A DNA stretch of 64,000 nucleotides from positions 1-64,000 of the forward strand of contig NZ_FOVW01000006.1 of the NCBI RefSeq assembly GCF_900115305.1, given 5' to 3'. This stretch comes from Algoriphagus ornithinivorans (lineage in GTDB: Bacteria; Bacteroidota; Bacteroidia; Cytophagales; Cyclobacteriaceae). The notes under the pieces were generated by a model, which worked only from the letters and a program-made list of their open reading frames with translations, was not told the origin of the DNA and did not search any database. The position numbers and the translations under genes were made by a program. The first letter of the stretch is position 1, and each line of letters opens with the position of its first letter. This document shows positions 17,224 through 26,907 of the stretch, one piece after another.

Positions 17224-18741
17224 ATGCAGTTTCCTCCCGAGCTTCCAGTAAGAAAATCGGTTTTTTGGCCACCCGTAATTCTGCTCATTTTTGCAGTAGT
17301 TCTCTCCATTTTATACCCCGGAGTTTTTGACCTTAAGATGAGGGAGATTCAAAACTGGATACTTATTAATTTTTCACTGGGATTTAGTTGGCTTTCTTTC
17401 TTAATGACTCTATTAATTGGATGGGTATTCTTTTCACCTTTGGGAAAATACCGAATAGGAGGCGAAAATGCTAAACCTCGATTACATACTGTTTCTTGGT
17501 TTGCAATTGTCCTTTGTACCACTATTGCAGTGGGAATTCTATTTTGGGGAAGTGCAGAACCACTTTCTCATTTTCTCTTCCCTCCTGAGTTCTTTCCAAT
17601 CGAACATCAATCTGAGGCTGCCAAATCATTTGCTTTGGGTGCTCTCTTTTTTCACTGGGGCTTCACTCCTTATGCTACCTATGCTGTTCCTGCTTTGCTT
17701 TTTGGATTGATGTATCATCAAAAGAAGAATAAGTTTCGATTGGGGCTGATGCTTAAACCTACTTTGGGAACAAAAAAGTCAAAATTTTCAGAATCATTAG
17801 TAGATATGATCAGTCTCTTTGCTTTAGTGGCTGGGATGGCTGCGTCTCTGGGAGCAGGGATTTTGAGTCTTTCAGGCGGGATTCAAAATATTTTCCCTAA
17901 TGTGAGTTTCTCTTTATCCTCCTCTTTAGTTACTGTGCTAATAGTCTTCACATTTGTAATTTCTGCTAAATCAGGCATAGAAAAAGGTATAAAAAACTTA
18001 TCTCTCTTCAACTTGGGTTTTTTCCTGATTTTTATAAGCCTCTTTTTGATCTTAACTAATGGGGAATTTCTAAAGAATATTATGTTGGGCTTCCAGCAAT
18101 ATTTCTCAAATTTTCTGGATCTCAGCCTTCAAATCTCCGGGAAAAATAAGCAGTGGACTTATGATTGGTCTACCTTCAATTTTGCTATTTGGATGGCTTG
18201 GGCACCTATTACAGCATTATTCTTAGGGAAAATTGCTATTGGAAGAACAGTGCGGGAATTCCTCTTGGTTTCCTGGTTTTTCCCAGCACTATTTTGTTTG
18301 ATTTGGATGGGGATATTTGGAGGAAGTACCCTCGATTTGGCTTTAATATCCCCTGATAAATTTCTAGATTCTTTTGTAGATAGGGGGCCTGAATCCATCA
18401 TCTACTTAGTTTTTGAAGAAATAGGTTACTATCCCCTTTTTGCAGGAATATTTTTGATCGCCATGTTTATTTCCTATGTCACTGCTGCTGACTCCAGCAC
18501 CGAAGGCTTGGCTAGTTTGAGCATGAGAGGCGGAGCAGAAGATGATTTTCATGTTCCCAGTTCGATAAAAATCTTTTGGGGAATTTTAATAGGTGCAACA
18601 GCCTGGATAATGATCAACTTTTCAGGAATTGACGGAGTCAGAATCCTTTCGGTGATCGGTGGCCTTCCGGCACTTTTCTTTTTAAGTTTGGTAAGTATAG
18701 GTTTAGCTTTGGTCAGTTTCTCCCCGAAAAAATATCTTTAA
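17224..18741 (+). CDS. BCCT-family (betaine/choline/carnitine) transporter
   Basis: 505 residues and 12 hydrophobic segments. Seen are the family stretches FWGSAEPLSHF, FHWGFTPYATYAVPALLFG and WSTFNFAIWMAWAP...GRTVREF, plus SYVTAADSSTEGLA. The usual first Trp of the WWISW signature is Ile here, and the ARIS segment is GKIA, so the substrate may differ from glycine betaine. Secondary Na+ or H+ coupled uptake at the inner membrane is expected. The stop interlocks with that of the DUF983 gene (18738-18741). Confidence 0.88.
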   Translation: MQFPPELPVRKSVFWPPVILLIFAVVLSILYPGVFDLKMREIQNWILINFSLGFSWLSFLMTLLIGWVFFSPLGKYRIGGENAKPRLHTVSWFAIVLCTTIAVGILFWGSAEPLSHFLFPPEFFPIEHQSEAAKSFALGALFFHWGFTPYATYAVPALLFGLMYHQKKNKFRLGLMLKPTLGTKKSKFSESLVDMISLFALVAGMAASLGAGILSLSGGIQNIFPNVSFSLSSSLVTVLIVFTFVISAKSGIEKGIKNLSLFNLGFFLIFISLFLILTNGEFLKNIMLGFQQYFSNFLDLSLQISGKNKQWTYDWSTFNFAIWMAWAPITALFLGKIAIGRTVREFLLVSWFFPALFCLIWMGIFGGSTLDLALISPDKFLDSFVDRGPESIIYLVFEEIGYYPLFAGIFLIAMFISYVTAADSSTEGLASLSMRGGAEDDFHVPSSIKIFWGILIGATAWIMINFSGIDGVRILSVIGGLPALFFLSLVSIGLALVSFSPKKYL

Positions 18742-19112
18742 TAGCCTTCCTTATATTTAAGTTTTCCGACTGCATATAAGTACAAAACTTTAGAATATCG
18801 GAGCATAGCCGGGAGCAAAACCAAGTTGATCACCACTATGGTTGTTAAATACATCCATAGCTTGGGAACGTCTACCAACACATTAATCGCCACAAAAACT
18901 GCTATCACCAATGCCACGGAAAAGGCATAACTGATGTACATTGCTCCGTCGTAAAATCTCGGTTCTGGCTGAAAACTAGCATTACATACTTCGCAGGAAT
19001 GCTTGATATCAGTCAATTTATTGAAACTAAAGATTGAAACAGAAAAGATATTTCCTTTCCTGCAACGTGGACATTTGGCTTCTACAATTGCGCCAGCTAG
19101 ACTTTTTGACAT
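18738..19112 (-). CDS. DUF983 zinc-ribbon membrane protein
   Basis: 124 residues: N-terminal zinc ribbon with CPRC and CEVC, then two membrane helices (about 58-80 and 85-105). This is the DUF983 layout. The function is unknown. Convergent with the BCCT gene, sharing TTAA at the stops. Confidence 0.88.
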   Translation of the reverse strand: MSKSLAGAIVEAKCPRCRKGNIFSVSIFSFNKLTDIKHSCEVCNASFQPEPRFYDGAMYISYAFSVALVIAVFVAINVLVDVPKLWMYLTTIVVINLVLLPAMLRYSKVLYLYAVGKLKYKEGY

Positions 19113-19219
19113 CTTCTTTTATGTTTACCACGAAGGTACTAATTATTCAAAAGTTGTCAGTGACTTCCAGCACATTCTTCTTTTTATGAAAATTAACAAC
19201 CTAGGCTAAATAAGTTCGT

Positions 19220-19227
19220 TAATTTTG
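19220..19227 (+). promoter_or_regulatory. Promoter -7 box before the 19250 gene
   Basis: TAATTTTG, a close match to the Bacteroidota -7 element, 22 bases before the TTG start at 19250. It supports that non-ATG start, since an in-frame stop lies 18 bases upstream. Confidence 0.45.
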
Positions 19228-19249
19228 CAGCTGAAAAAAGAATATCAAA

Positions 19250-19633
19250 TTGTCAGTTCGATCAACAAGTAAGTATGCAACTTGGATAAGGGTTTTTTCC
19301 TACATTCTCCTTATCAATTTTATTAACCTCTCCGCAAATTTTTATGAAGGAGGCGTTGAAGGTCGTGCTAAAATGTACTTAGATGATCCTATTGATAATA
19401 TATCCGAAGTTATTTTCGAATACATATTAGATGGTGATGGAGATGTTATCCCTGATAATGGGACCAATCAAGAAGACAAATCACTGAAAAAATTAAAGGT
19501 TTATCAGTGTTTGATTCCAGAACTTACTCTGAAACCGGAATTATTTTTATTGGAGAAAAAAGATTGGTCTTTGGTTAAAAAGACACTTTCTCCTCTACTT
19601 TCCCTCACTCCTCCCCCTCCCGATAGATCCTGA
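19250..19633 (+). CDS. Small membrane-anchored protein of unknown function
   Basis: 127 residues. The start is TTG: an in-frame stop lies just upstream, and the next ATG is 40 codons downstream, beyond the membrane segment. One hydrophobic helix (about 14-30), then an acidic DGDGDVIPDNG loop that could bind calcium, and a Pro-rich end (TPPPPDRS). I do not recognise a named family. It precedes the outer-membrane protein gene by 43 bases and is probably cotranscribed. Confidence 0.6.
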   Translation: MSVRSTSKYATWIRVFSYILLINFINLSANFYEGGVEGRAKMYLDDPIDNISEVIFEYILDGDGDVIPDNGTNQEDKSLKKLKVYQCLIPELTLKPELFLLEKKDWSLVKKTLSPLLSLTPPPPDRS

Positions 19634-19676
19634 TTAATTAAGGCAGTTTTCAAACTCAAATTAAACAGGAACCATA

Positions 19677-20564
19677 ATGAAAAAAATATTTACGGCGGCT
19701 TTTGCAGTCTGCCTGACATGGAATGCATACGGCCAAACAGAAACTGACAGTACCAAATTAGAAAGACAATACCTAGACTCAGTCTTTATCCGGGAGGTAG
19801 AACAGCCCGATATTTCATACAAAAAGCCAAAGGTTCTCCATGCTGAGCCACTTTACATTGACTTGATCCGTGACTTGGGTGCAAGAAAGGGGGAAAAGGA
19901 ATGGAACATAGGCTTTGGAATGGATGACAGAAGAGATTTTGATGAATTCCATGCCTTAGTGGAGTACGAATGGGCCCCTATTGACCGCTTAGGTTTCGAG
20001 GTCGAACTCCCATTTTCCTTCTATTCCTTTAGAAATTTGGAAAACCCAAATAGTCAGCCCGAAAATAGACTGGAGTCGATCAAACTGGCAACGCAGTGGA
20101 CTTTCTTAGTCAAGGAAAAACAAAATATCTCCATGGCCTTGGGTTACATCCATGAATTTGAAATGAGAGGATTCGATAGATGGGAAAATGAGGGCACTTT
20201 CAAAGGAAACATTTTCAATCCCTTTTTAATAGCGGCAAAAAGATGGGGCACTAATTATCATACCTTGGTTTATACGGGACCCCGCATCGAAAAAGAGTTT
20301 GGTGGCAGATCTCATGTTGAATATGAAATCAATTCCAATTTCCATTACATGATTTCTGGAACCAGAAACTTCATAGGGGTAGAAATCAACAAGGTTTTGA
20401 ACGATGGGAATCTCCAGACCGTATTAAGGCCTCAAATGAGGGTGGGCTTGGCCGAGAACCTAATGGTTGGCATTGTCAGTGCCATTCCTATAGATAATCC
20501 CAATAGAGGATTGGGAAGTTTTGTGAGAATCATTTATGAACCCGGGTTCAGGTCCATGCATTAA
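19677..20564 (+). CDS. Putative outer-membrane beta-barrel protein
   Basis: 295 residues with a signal peptide (MKKIFTAAFAVCLTWNAYGQ). The mature part alternates hydrophobic and polar residues in strands (WNIGFGMDDRRDFDEFHALVEYEWAP, LGFEVELPFSFYSF) and ends in an aromatic-rich stretch, as outer-membrane barrels do. The stretch around LYIDLIRDLGARKGEKEW looks conserved in related species. No ligand can be inferred. Followed by a strong terminator. Confidence 0.65.
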   Translation: MKKIFTAAFAVCLTWNAYGQTETDSTKLERQYLDSVFIREVEQPDISYKKPKVLHAEPLYIDLIRDLGARKGEKEWNIGFGMDDRRDFDEFHALVEYEWAPIDRLGFEVELPFSFYSFRNLENPNSQPENRLESIKLATQWTFLVKEKQNISMALGYIHEFEMRGFDRWENEGTFKGNIFNPFLIAAKRWGTNYHTLVYTGPRIEKEFGGRSHVEYEINSNFHYMISGTRNFIGVEINKVLNDGNLQTVLRPQMRVGLAENLMVGIVSAIPIDNPNRGLGSFVRIIYEPGFRSMH

Positions 20565-20644
20565 AAATTAGCTTACTTCTCAAAGCTCTTTTTCATTCAA
20601 GCACAGAAAATTTGAATCGATCAAGACACTGATCGTAAAACTGA

Positions 20645-20679
20645 AAACGCCTCCTCACTTGATTGTGAAGGAGGCGTTT
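20645..20679. terminator. Bidirectional terminator between convergent genes
   Basis: A 10-bp stem (AAACGCCTCC / GGAGGCGTTT) extended by a TCAC/GTGA pairing with one bulge, flanked by A and T runs on both sides. It can end the outer-membrane protein gene (+) and the 20716-20919 gene (-). Confidence 0.85.
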
Positions 20680-20715
20680 AATTTTTATAAATGGATTTGA
20701 TCAGGGTTTTTACAT

Positions 20716-20919
20716 TTACCTGATTTCGTCCAAATCATAATCTTTTCCTTTGCCCCATTGCAAAAGCTCTTCAATGGTATAATACTCCAAGGTTTCCAGA
20801 TCTTTCACCTTAAAGTTATCTCCATGAAGCCTAGCCATAATCTCGAGTTTTCTAACCTCGCCTTGATTGACCAACACATACCTTCTTCCTACTCGAAGAT
20901 TATCTAACGCTATTGCCAT
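20716..20919 (-). CDS. 67-residue protein of unknown function
   Basis: A small soluble protein with a likely beta-barrel/SH3-like start (LRVGRRYVLVNQGEVRKLEIM) and an acidic end. Its ATG directly abuts the stop of the DUF4920 gene, and a terminator follows, so it is probably a real second gene of that operon. No family recognised. Confidence 0.65.
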   Translation of the reverse strand: MAIALDNLRVGRRYVLVNQGEVRKLEIMARLHGDNFKVKDLETLEYYTIEELLQWGKGKDYDLDEIR

Positions 20920-21453
20920 TTACGCTTTCTCCTGAATGATTGCCGAACTTGCCTCAAAGGTGATTTCTCTTTTCGGCTCTGTAATTTTTGCTATTTCTTC
21001 TTCTGATTTGCCTTGATCTTCAGCAAAATGTCTTAGGGTTTCTACATCAGTTTCAACCATATTGGCCACTCCTTTTATGATTATAGGATAGCCTTGACTG
21101 TTAGTAGGCAAAAAGAATCCATAATCCTTAAATGTAACTCTCATGCTTTCTCCATTAGGTAAATCCATGGAAAACCAGCAGCCTTTATTGGTACATACTT
21201 CTTTGATTTCGCCTTGAATAACTCCTTCGTAAGATCCAGTCTTTTCCACCTCTTCCATCATGGAGCTTAATTGAGCAAGCTGGAAGTTTCCGTCCATATT
21301 TTCTCCAAATTTCCCAGGTACCGACTCGACCTCGCCAATGACTTTTCCCATTTCATGCTGAGGAAGGTCAGCGTACGGATCTTTGGAATTAGAGCATGAA
21401 AGACTGATAAAACATAGTCCGATTAAAAGTGAGTAGATAGTTGACTTATGCAT
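20920..21453 (-). CDS. DUF4920 lipoprotein
   Basis: 177 residues with a lipoprotein signal ending in LSCSNS. The DUF4920 domain carries the conserved EVCTNKGCWFSM stretch and KDYGFFLPTNSQG. The Cys pair suggests metal or redox binding, but this is not established. First gene of a two-gene minus-strand unit. Confidence 0.88.
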   Translation of the reverse strand: MHKSTIYSLLIGLCFISLSCSNSKDPYADLPQHEMGKVIGEVESVPGKFGENMDGNFQLAQLSSMMEEVEKTGSYEGVIQGEIKEVCTNKGCWFSMDLPNGESMRVTFKDYGFFLPTNSQGYPIIIKGVANMVETDVETLRHFAEDQGKSEEEIAKITEPKREITFEASSAIIQEKA

Positions 21454-21639
21454 AGCTGAATATTTTACTGTAAAAATAGAATGAAAGAGCGCAGTATAAA
21501 AATTTAATACGCTTGTTTTGATTCAAAGAAATCAGCCTCTATTTTGTTTAAAACCACACAATCGATTGCGGAAAATCCTACTTTCAAAACTATTTGAAAC
21601 AAAATCTCTAATAAAACTTCAATTTTTTTAACAATACGC

Positions 21640-21647
21640 TAATTTTA
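21640..21647 (+). promoter_or_regulatory. Promoter -7 box upstream of serA fusion
   Basis: TAATTTTA, 28 bases before the start, identical to the box before gapA. The region upstream is a T-rich run without a clear TTG -33 element. Confidence 0.45.
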
Positions 21648-21674
21648 CAGAGAATTCTCAATAAGACCCTGCAC

Positions 21675-23567
21675 ATGTCTCAAACCAAAAAATTCATCAT
21701 CGATTTTGACAGTACCTTTACTCAGGTAGAAGCCTTGGATATTTTGGGCGAAATCTCCCTCAGTGGCGATCCAAAAGCGGAAGAAAAACTTCAGGCCATC
21801 AAAGATATTACAGATAAAGGGATGGAGGGCTCGGTGACTTTCCGCGAAAGTTTGGAGCTAAGATTGGATATTCTCAAAGCCAACAAAGCTCAGATTTCAG
21901 ACTTGATTGATGCTTTGAAAAAGAAAGTATCCAAATCCTTCGAAAGGAATAAAGAGTTTTTACAGGAAAATGCAGATGATATATTCATAATTTCCAATGG
22001 ATTCAAGGATTTCATAATTCCGATTGTAGCTGATTATGGTATCAAAAAGGAAAATGTATTTGCCAATGAATTCGTCTACGATGAGTCTGGAAAGATTGTA
22101 GACTTCAATAGAGATAATCCCCTATCCAAAAACAACGGCAAGGCAGAAACCATCAAAAAGATCAATTTGGAGGGTGATATCTATGTGATAGGTGATGGGT
22201 ATACCGACTATGAAATCAAAGCTTCTGGTTTGGCGAATAAATTCTATGCTTTCACGGAAAATGTTCATCGCCCGAAAGTAGCTTCTCAAGCGGATCACGT
22301 AGCCCCTAGTTTGGATGAAATTTTATACATCAATAAGCTAAATACCAAGTTTTCTTATCCCAAAAGCAGAATCAAGGTACTGCTGCTTGAAAACGTTCAT
22401 CCGATCGGAGTCGAGTTATTAAAAGAAGAAGGATACCAGGTTGAAGTCGTAAGCTCAGCAATGAGCGAAGAAGAGCTTTGTGAGAAAATTCAAAATGTAT
22501 CTATTCTTGGAATCAGGTCTAAGACTAACGTGACCAAAAAGGTATTAGAAAATGCCAATCGCCTGATTGCTATTGGAGCCTTTTGTATAGGGACTAACCA
22601 AATTGACCTGGAAACCTGTCAGGAAAAGGGAATTGCAGTTTTCAATGCGCCTTTTAGTAATACCCGTTCTGTAGTAGAAATGGCTATCGCAGAAATCATT
22701 TTCTTGATGCGTGGATTTTTTGATAAATCAGTCAATATGCATCAGGGTAAGTGGGATAAGTCTGCTAGCGGAAGCTTTGAAATCAGGGGTAAAAAGTTAG
22801 GAATCGTAGGCTACGGAAATATTGGTGCCCAACTTTCAGTTTTGGCAGAAAACATGGGTATGAATGTCTTCTATTATGATGTAATAGAAAAACTAGCCCT
22901 TGGAAATGCAACAAAACTAGACTCATTAGACCAGCTACTGGAAACCTGTGATATTGTTTCTCTCCATGTGGACGGTCGAAAAGACAATAATTGCCTCTTG
23001 GACAAAAAGAGAATCCAAAAGATGAAAAAGGGTGCAATTTTGGTCAATTTGAGTAGAGGGCATGTAGTAGAAATTGAAGCATTGAAAGAGGCAATGGAAA
23101 GCGGCCATTTGGGAGGCTGTGCAGTTGACGTTTTCCCAGAGGAACCAAAGAACAATAGTGAACCCTTTGTTTCTGAATTGATTGGCCTACCAAATACTAT
23201 TCTAACTCCACATATTGGAGGAAGCACCTTGGAAGCTCAGGAAAATATCGCTCGATTTGTTCCTGGTAAAATCATGGAGTATATCAATACGGGGAATACT
23301 TTCAACTCTGTAAACTTTCCAAATATCCAATTACCATTCCTGAAAGATGCTCATAGACTGATCCATATTCACCAAAATGAGCCGGGAGTATTGGCGAAAA
23401 TCAATCAGATTTTGGCAAACTTTGAGATCAATATCGTTGGTCAATACTTGAAGACAAATGAAAAAATAGGCTACGTAATCACTGATATTGACAAGGCCTA
23501 TTCTCCCGATGCGATTGAAGCACTTAAAACAATTCCGGGAACGATTCGCTTCAGGATGCTATACTAA
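21675..23567 (+). CDS. serA: HAD phosphatase (SerB-like) fused to D-3-phosphoglycerate dehydrogenase
   Basis: 630 residues, about 100-220 longer than ordinary SerA. Residues 1-220 form a HAD domain like phosphoserine phosphatase: DFDST (Asp10, Asp12), the substrate Glu19, SNG (107-109), Lys156 and GDGYTD (173-178). Residues 233-530 are 3-PGDH: Rossmann GIVGYGNIG, SIG-type IGAFCIGTNQID, and TPHIGGST with the catalytic His. An ACT domain (about 555-630, HRLIHIHQNEPGVLAKINQIL) suggests serine feedback. The fusion would carry the first and last steps of serine synthesis in one chain; the transaminase serC is not in this window. Monocistronic with promoter and terminator. Confidence 0.92.
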   Translation: MSQTKKFIIDFDSTFTQVEALDILGEISLSGDPKAEEKLQAIKDITDKGMEGSVTFRESLELRLDILKANKAQISDLIDALKKKVSKSFERNKEFLQENADDIFIISNGFKDFIIPIVADYGIKKENVFANEFVYDESGKIVDFNRDNPLSKNNGKAETIKKINLEGDIYVIGDGYTDYEIKASGLANKFYAFTENVHRPKVASQADHVAPSLDEILYINKLNTKFSYPKSRIKVLLLENVHPIGVELLKEEGYQVEVVSSAMSEEELCEKIQNVSILGIRSKTNVTKKVLENANRLIAIGAFCIGTNQIDLETCQEKGIAVFNAPFSNTRSVVEMAIAEIIFLMRGFFDKSVNMHQGKWDKSASGSFEIRGKKLGIVGYGNIGAQLSVLAENMGMNVFYYDVIEKLALGNATKLDSLDQLLETCDIVSLHVDGRKDNNCLLDKKRIQKMKKGAILVNLSRGHVVEIEALKEAMESGHLGGCAVDVFPEEPKNNSEPFVSELIGLPNTILTPHIGGSTLEAQENIARFVPGKIMEYINTGNTFNSVNFPNIQLPFLKDAHRLIHIHQNEPGVLAKINQILANFEINIVGQYLKTNEKIGYVITDIDKAYSPDAIEALKTIPGTIRFRMLY

Positions 23568-23596
23568 AAATCTGAAAGTAGATTTTAATTTAATTA

Positions 23597-23626
23597 AAAA
23601 CGCCTTGCTATTCAGCAGGGCGTTTT
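23597..23626 (+). terminator. Terminator after the serA fusion
   Basis: A 13-bp stem with one G-T pair (AAAACGCCTTGCT / AGCAGGGCGTTTT) and a 4-base loop, with T-rich flank. The A run on the other side lets it also end the convergent DinB gene. Confidence 0.85.
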
Positions 23627-23657
23627 GATTTAATGACAAGCTTATTTTGGATTCAAA

Positions 23658-24101
23658 TTATCCTTCCAAAATTCTCCTTAAATAGTTGATCTGACCCAAA
23701 TGATAGTTAAAATGTCCATAAAGGTGCATCAAGAAAAAGTTGTATGTCATAGGGTACCCAAATTTTTCCTCGGGATAAGGTTGATTTAAGGTTTCTTCAT
23801 TTAACCCTTCCAGACTTGCTACTAATTGCTTAGAAACCAATTCAATCTCAGCTCCCATTTTTTCTCTGGAAACACCTTTTCCTGCAAACTCAAAATCTCT
23901 GTCCCTCGTGTAATCGAATCCTCCTATTTCTTTACAAATGAAGGTTCGCAAATTTCCATTTAAATGGAGGATCAGATTTCCCGCGGTATTACTAATTCCT
24001 CCCTGAGTTTTCCAAAGATTTTCTTCCTTCTTAAAAGCCTCTAACTCTTTCCCTAATCTTTTTAAATCTCTTTCAAATAATTCAATTAATTCCTTGATCA
24101 T
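23658..24101 (-). CDS. DinB/DUF1572 family protein
   Basis: 147 residues forming a four-helix bundle. His residues at LILHLNGNL, FLMHLYGHF and NYHLGQINYLR are spaced as in DinB-like metal proteins. Members include thiol transferases and stress proteins, and the activity here is not known. Convergent with serA. Confidence 0.82.
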   Translation of the reverse strand: MIKELIELFERDLKRLGKELEAFKKEENLWKTQGGISNTAGNLILHLNGNLRTFICKEIGGFDYTRDRDFEFAGKGVSREKMGAEIELVSKQLVASLEGLNEETLNQPYPEEKFGYPMTYNFFLMHLYGHFNYHLGQINYLRRILEG

Positions 24102-24145
24102 ATGAATAGCTGTTGACTGAAAATATTACTTAGCAAACCTAATTC

Positions 24146-25507
24146 TTAGCCTGCGTCATCAATCACGTTTCTCCTTGGCCCAAATTTTCCTGGCTTTTTA
24201 GATGTACTTTTCTTCTCTTGAGGGATTTCAGCTGATTTGGGTGCAGAGGAATCAAAATTCTCTCTCTTTTTATGAGGATTGGCCTTAAAACCTCCTTTAT
24301 TCTTTGAGAATCCTGACTTCTTATTTTTTGATTTAAAAGTATCTCCAGACTTTTTCTTTGGCTCTCGACTATAATCTGGTCCTTTTTCAAATCCCTCTGG
24401 AAGCGGCACTTGAGTTACTTCCATGCCAATCAGGTTTTCGATCCTGACAAACTTGTATTGGTCCTTAGGATTTACAAAAGTGATGGCCTCTCCTTCCATA
24501 TCCGCCCTAGCAGTTCTACCCACTCTGTGCACGTAATCTTCTGGATCACTTGGGGTATCATAATTGATCACCAACTCAATACCTACCACATCAATTCCTC
24601 TTGAAATAATATCCGTTCCGACTAAGATTTTTACAGCTCTGTTTTTAAAGGCAGACATGATCTTTTCCCTTTCAAGCTGCTCCAAATCAGAGTGAAAGGC
24701 TTCTACATCAAACTTTTTCTTTAAAGCTTTATAAAGAGCTTTCACCTTATCCTTTGTTGAGGCAAAGATGATTACTGCTTCATAGTTTTTTTGAGATAAA
24801 ATATGGGATACCAAATCCTCTTTTTGGGTATCATATACAGAATACATGGACTGAGTAACTCCAGCAGCTGTTTTTCCAATAGCAATTGAAATCTCCTCTG
24901 GTTTATTCAAAATCTTCATGCTGAAGCTTCTGATTTTTGGAGGCATAGTTGCTGAAAACAGGATTGTTTGCCTGTTTTTAGGCAGATAATTCACGATTTT
25001 CAAAATATCATCTGAAAAACCCATATCCATCATCCTGTCAGCTTCATCCAAAATCAGGTGTTCCAAAGAGCTGAGATCAATTTTTCCTCCTGCCAATAGC
25101 GCGATGAGTCTTCCAGGGGTAGCAACCACAATTTCCGCTCCTGTTTCTAGAGCCTTTTTTTGCTGCTCCCAAACCAAGCCATCTCCACCACCATATACTG
25201 GGATAGAGCTTATTCCCAAGAAATAGGCAAAGCCTTGTATTTGCTGGTCTATTTGAATGGCTAGCTCCCGGGTAGGTGCTAAAATCAGGGTGTTTAAATT
25301 ATTGGAGCCAGACTTACTTATTTTGTTCAGTACAGGCAGAATAAAAGCAGCTGTCTTACCAGTTCCTGTTTGAGCACAGGCGATTAAATCTTTACCTTCT
25401 ATAATGACAGGAATTGCTTTTTCTTGTATAGGTGTGGGTTGATCAAAACCCATTGCATCCAATCCTTCTTGTAAAGAAGATTCGAAATTAAATGATGAGA
25501 AATCCAA
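24146..25507 (-). CDS. rhlE: DEAD-box RNA helicase (RhlE-like), TTG start
   Basis: 453 residues. All motifs are seen in order: Q motif FDQPTPIQ, AQTGTGKT, PTRELA, DEADRMMDMGF, SATMP, GTDIISRGIDV, HRVGRTAR. The C-terminal 80 residues are a basic, Lys/Ser-rich disordered tail typical of RNA binding. The start at 25507 is TTG: an in-frame stop lies seven codons upstream and no ATG fits. Expected to unwind structured RNA in ribosome assembly or mRNA decay. Confidence 0.93.
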   Translation of the reverse strand: MDFSSFNFESSLQEGLDAMGFDQPTPIQEKAIPVIIEGKDLIACAQTGTGKTAAFILPVLNKISKSGSNNLNTLILAPTRELAIQIDQQIQGFAYFLGISSIPVYGGGDGLVWEQQKKALETGAEIVVATPGRLIALLAGGKIDLSSLEHLILDEADRMMDMGFSDDILKIVNYLPKNRQTILFSATMPPKIRSFSMKILNKPEEISIAIGKTAAGVTQSMYSVYDTQKEDLVSHILSQKNYEAVIIFASTKDKVKALYKALKKKFDVEAFHSDLEQLEREKIMSAFKNRAVKILVGTDIISRGIDVVGIELVINYDTPSDPEDYVHRVGRTARADMEGEAITFVNPKDQYKFVRIENLIGMEVTQVPLPEGFEKGPDYSREPKKKSGDTFKSKNKKSGFSKNKGGFKANPHKKRENFDSSAPKSAEIPQEKKSTSKKPGKFGPRRNVIDDAG

Positions 25508-25695
25508 TTTGGGATTATTTAATGATTAAAAACTTCAGGCCGAGCCTTTTCAAATATAACTCTAATTCCCTAGGTATGCCAATTTGCAAAAGATTATAGC
25601 CTGTAGTCCTAAAATTCCAGCCATACTTTTTGAACTGTTGATCAGGACCTATGATTTACCTATATTTCATATTCCCACTATATGTAACTATTACA

Positions 25696-26766
25696 ATGAA
25701 ATTATTCCCAAAACTATTTATAACATCAATCTTATTTTTAGTGAGCATTTTTTGGGCAAGTGCTCAAAATTTTACGCTGTCCGGAAGAGTTTTGGATTCA
25801 GAATCCAATAATTATCTCGATGGAGTGAGTGTTACTCTTAGAGGAACTGCTTATGGCAGGGTAAGTGTAGCCGGTGGTAATTTTGAATTCAAAGATTTAC
25901 CGGAAGATAAGTATACCCTATCTCTCAACCTTGAAGGATATAATCGCTTGGAGAGAGTAGTTAACCTTCAAAAAGATACAGATCTGGGTGATTTGTTTTT
26001 GGTGCGATTTGGAGCGGAAGGAAGCGGAGCCGCACTACAGAAAACGATCAGATCCGACAATATTCTGAGGCTTATCAATGAACGGCCTAATTTTATTGGT
26101 GGCAACATGGTGTATGGAATAGCACCTGAACCAAAAAAATTGGAAGGGAACAATTATTTAGATCCCAAATGGAATTCAGCCTCCATCCTACTCTACAGAG
26201 ATCAGCAAATGCTGGAAGGGTTTCGGGTACGATATAATATTGTCTCGAATATGTTTGAATTGATGGAGCCGGAAAATAATCTCGTTTCCGTCATGCCGGG
26301 ATTAAGAATTCAGAATATAGTTTGGGTGGACTCTACCCACAGAGTCCCAAGATACTTTGTCAATGGGATGGATTTCAGAGATGAAGGAAGTCCAATTTCA
26401 GGCTTTTTTGAAGTTTTGGTAGATGGAGAATTACCACTCATGCGAAGAACTATGGCAATTTTCAAAGAATCCAATTATAATACAGCCTTGATGGTAGGTC
26501 AGCGAAATGATCAGATCATCAAAAGAAACATTTACTATTATCTCGAGGGTAAAAATGTAATCGAAGTACCTAAGAACAGAAAGAAATTCTTCCTGATTTT
26601 CGGTGAGGATGCTGAGGAAATGGAAGAATTTGCCGGGGATAATAGCTTAAATATTAAAGACCCAAATGCTATCTTCAAACTATTCACCCAATACAATTCC
26701 CAATTTCCCGGATTCAGGCCCATCATGAGCCAGCTTCTGGACGATTTGGATGAAAAAAATCCTTAA
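25696..26766 (+). CDS. Exported protein with carboxypeptidase-like regulatory domain
   Basis: 356 residues from the ATG at 25696, where the signal begins (MKLFPKLFITSILFLVSIFWASAQ); the frame is open 15 codons further up. Residues 25-100 are a CarboxypepD_reg-like beta-sandwich (SGRVLDSESNNYLDGVSVTLRGTAYGRVSVAGGNFEFKDLP region), as at the N terminus of SusC/TonB receptors. The rest is unrecognised and has no TonB plug or barrel. Probably periplasmic. A 141-base spacer with a short TCCCGAT-TATCGGGA palindrome separates it from the next gene. Confidence 0.72.
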   Translation: MKLFPKLFITSILFLVSIFWASAQNFTLSGRVLDSESNNYLDGVSVTLRGTAYGRVSVAGGNFEFKDLPEDKYTLSLNLEGYNRLERVVNLQKDTDLGDLFLVRFGAEGSGAALQKTIRSDNILRLINERPNFIGGNMVYGIAPEPKKLEGNNYLDPKWNSASILLYRDQQMLEGFRVRYNIVSNMFELMEPENNLVSVMPGLRIQNIVWVDSTHRVPRYFVNGMDFRDEGSPISGFFEVLVDGELPLMRRTMAIFKESNYNTALMVGQRNDQIIKRNIYYYLEGKNVIEVPKNRKKFFLIFGEDAEEMEEFAGDNSLNIKDPNAIFKLFTQYNSQFPGFRPIMSQLLDDLDEKNP

Positions 26767-26907
26767 CCCAATGAGATCGAGCATGTCGGAGCTGACACAC
26801 AGGGCCCCGATGTATCGAGGAAAATATGTGACTTGCATGCAGCAGGCAGGGATTCCATCCCGATTATCGGGACAGGTAATGGCCTTTAAAAAATAAATAG
26901 TAATCAT

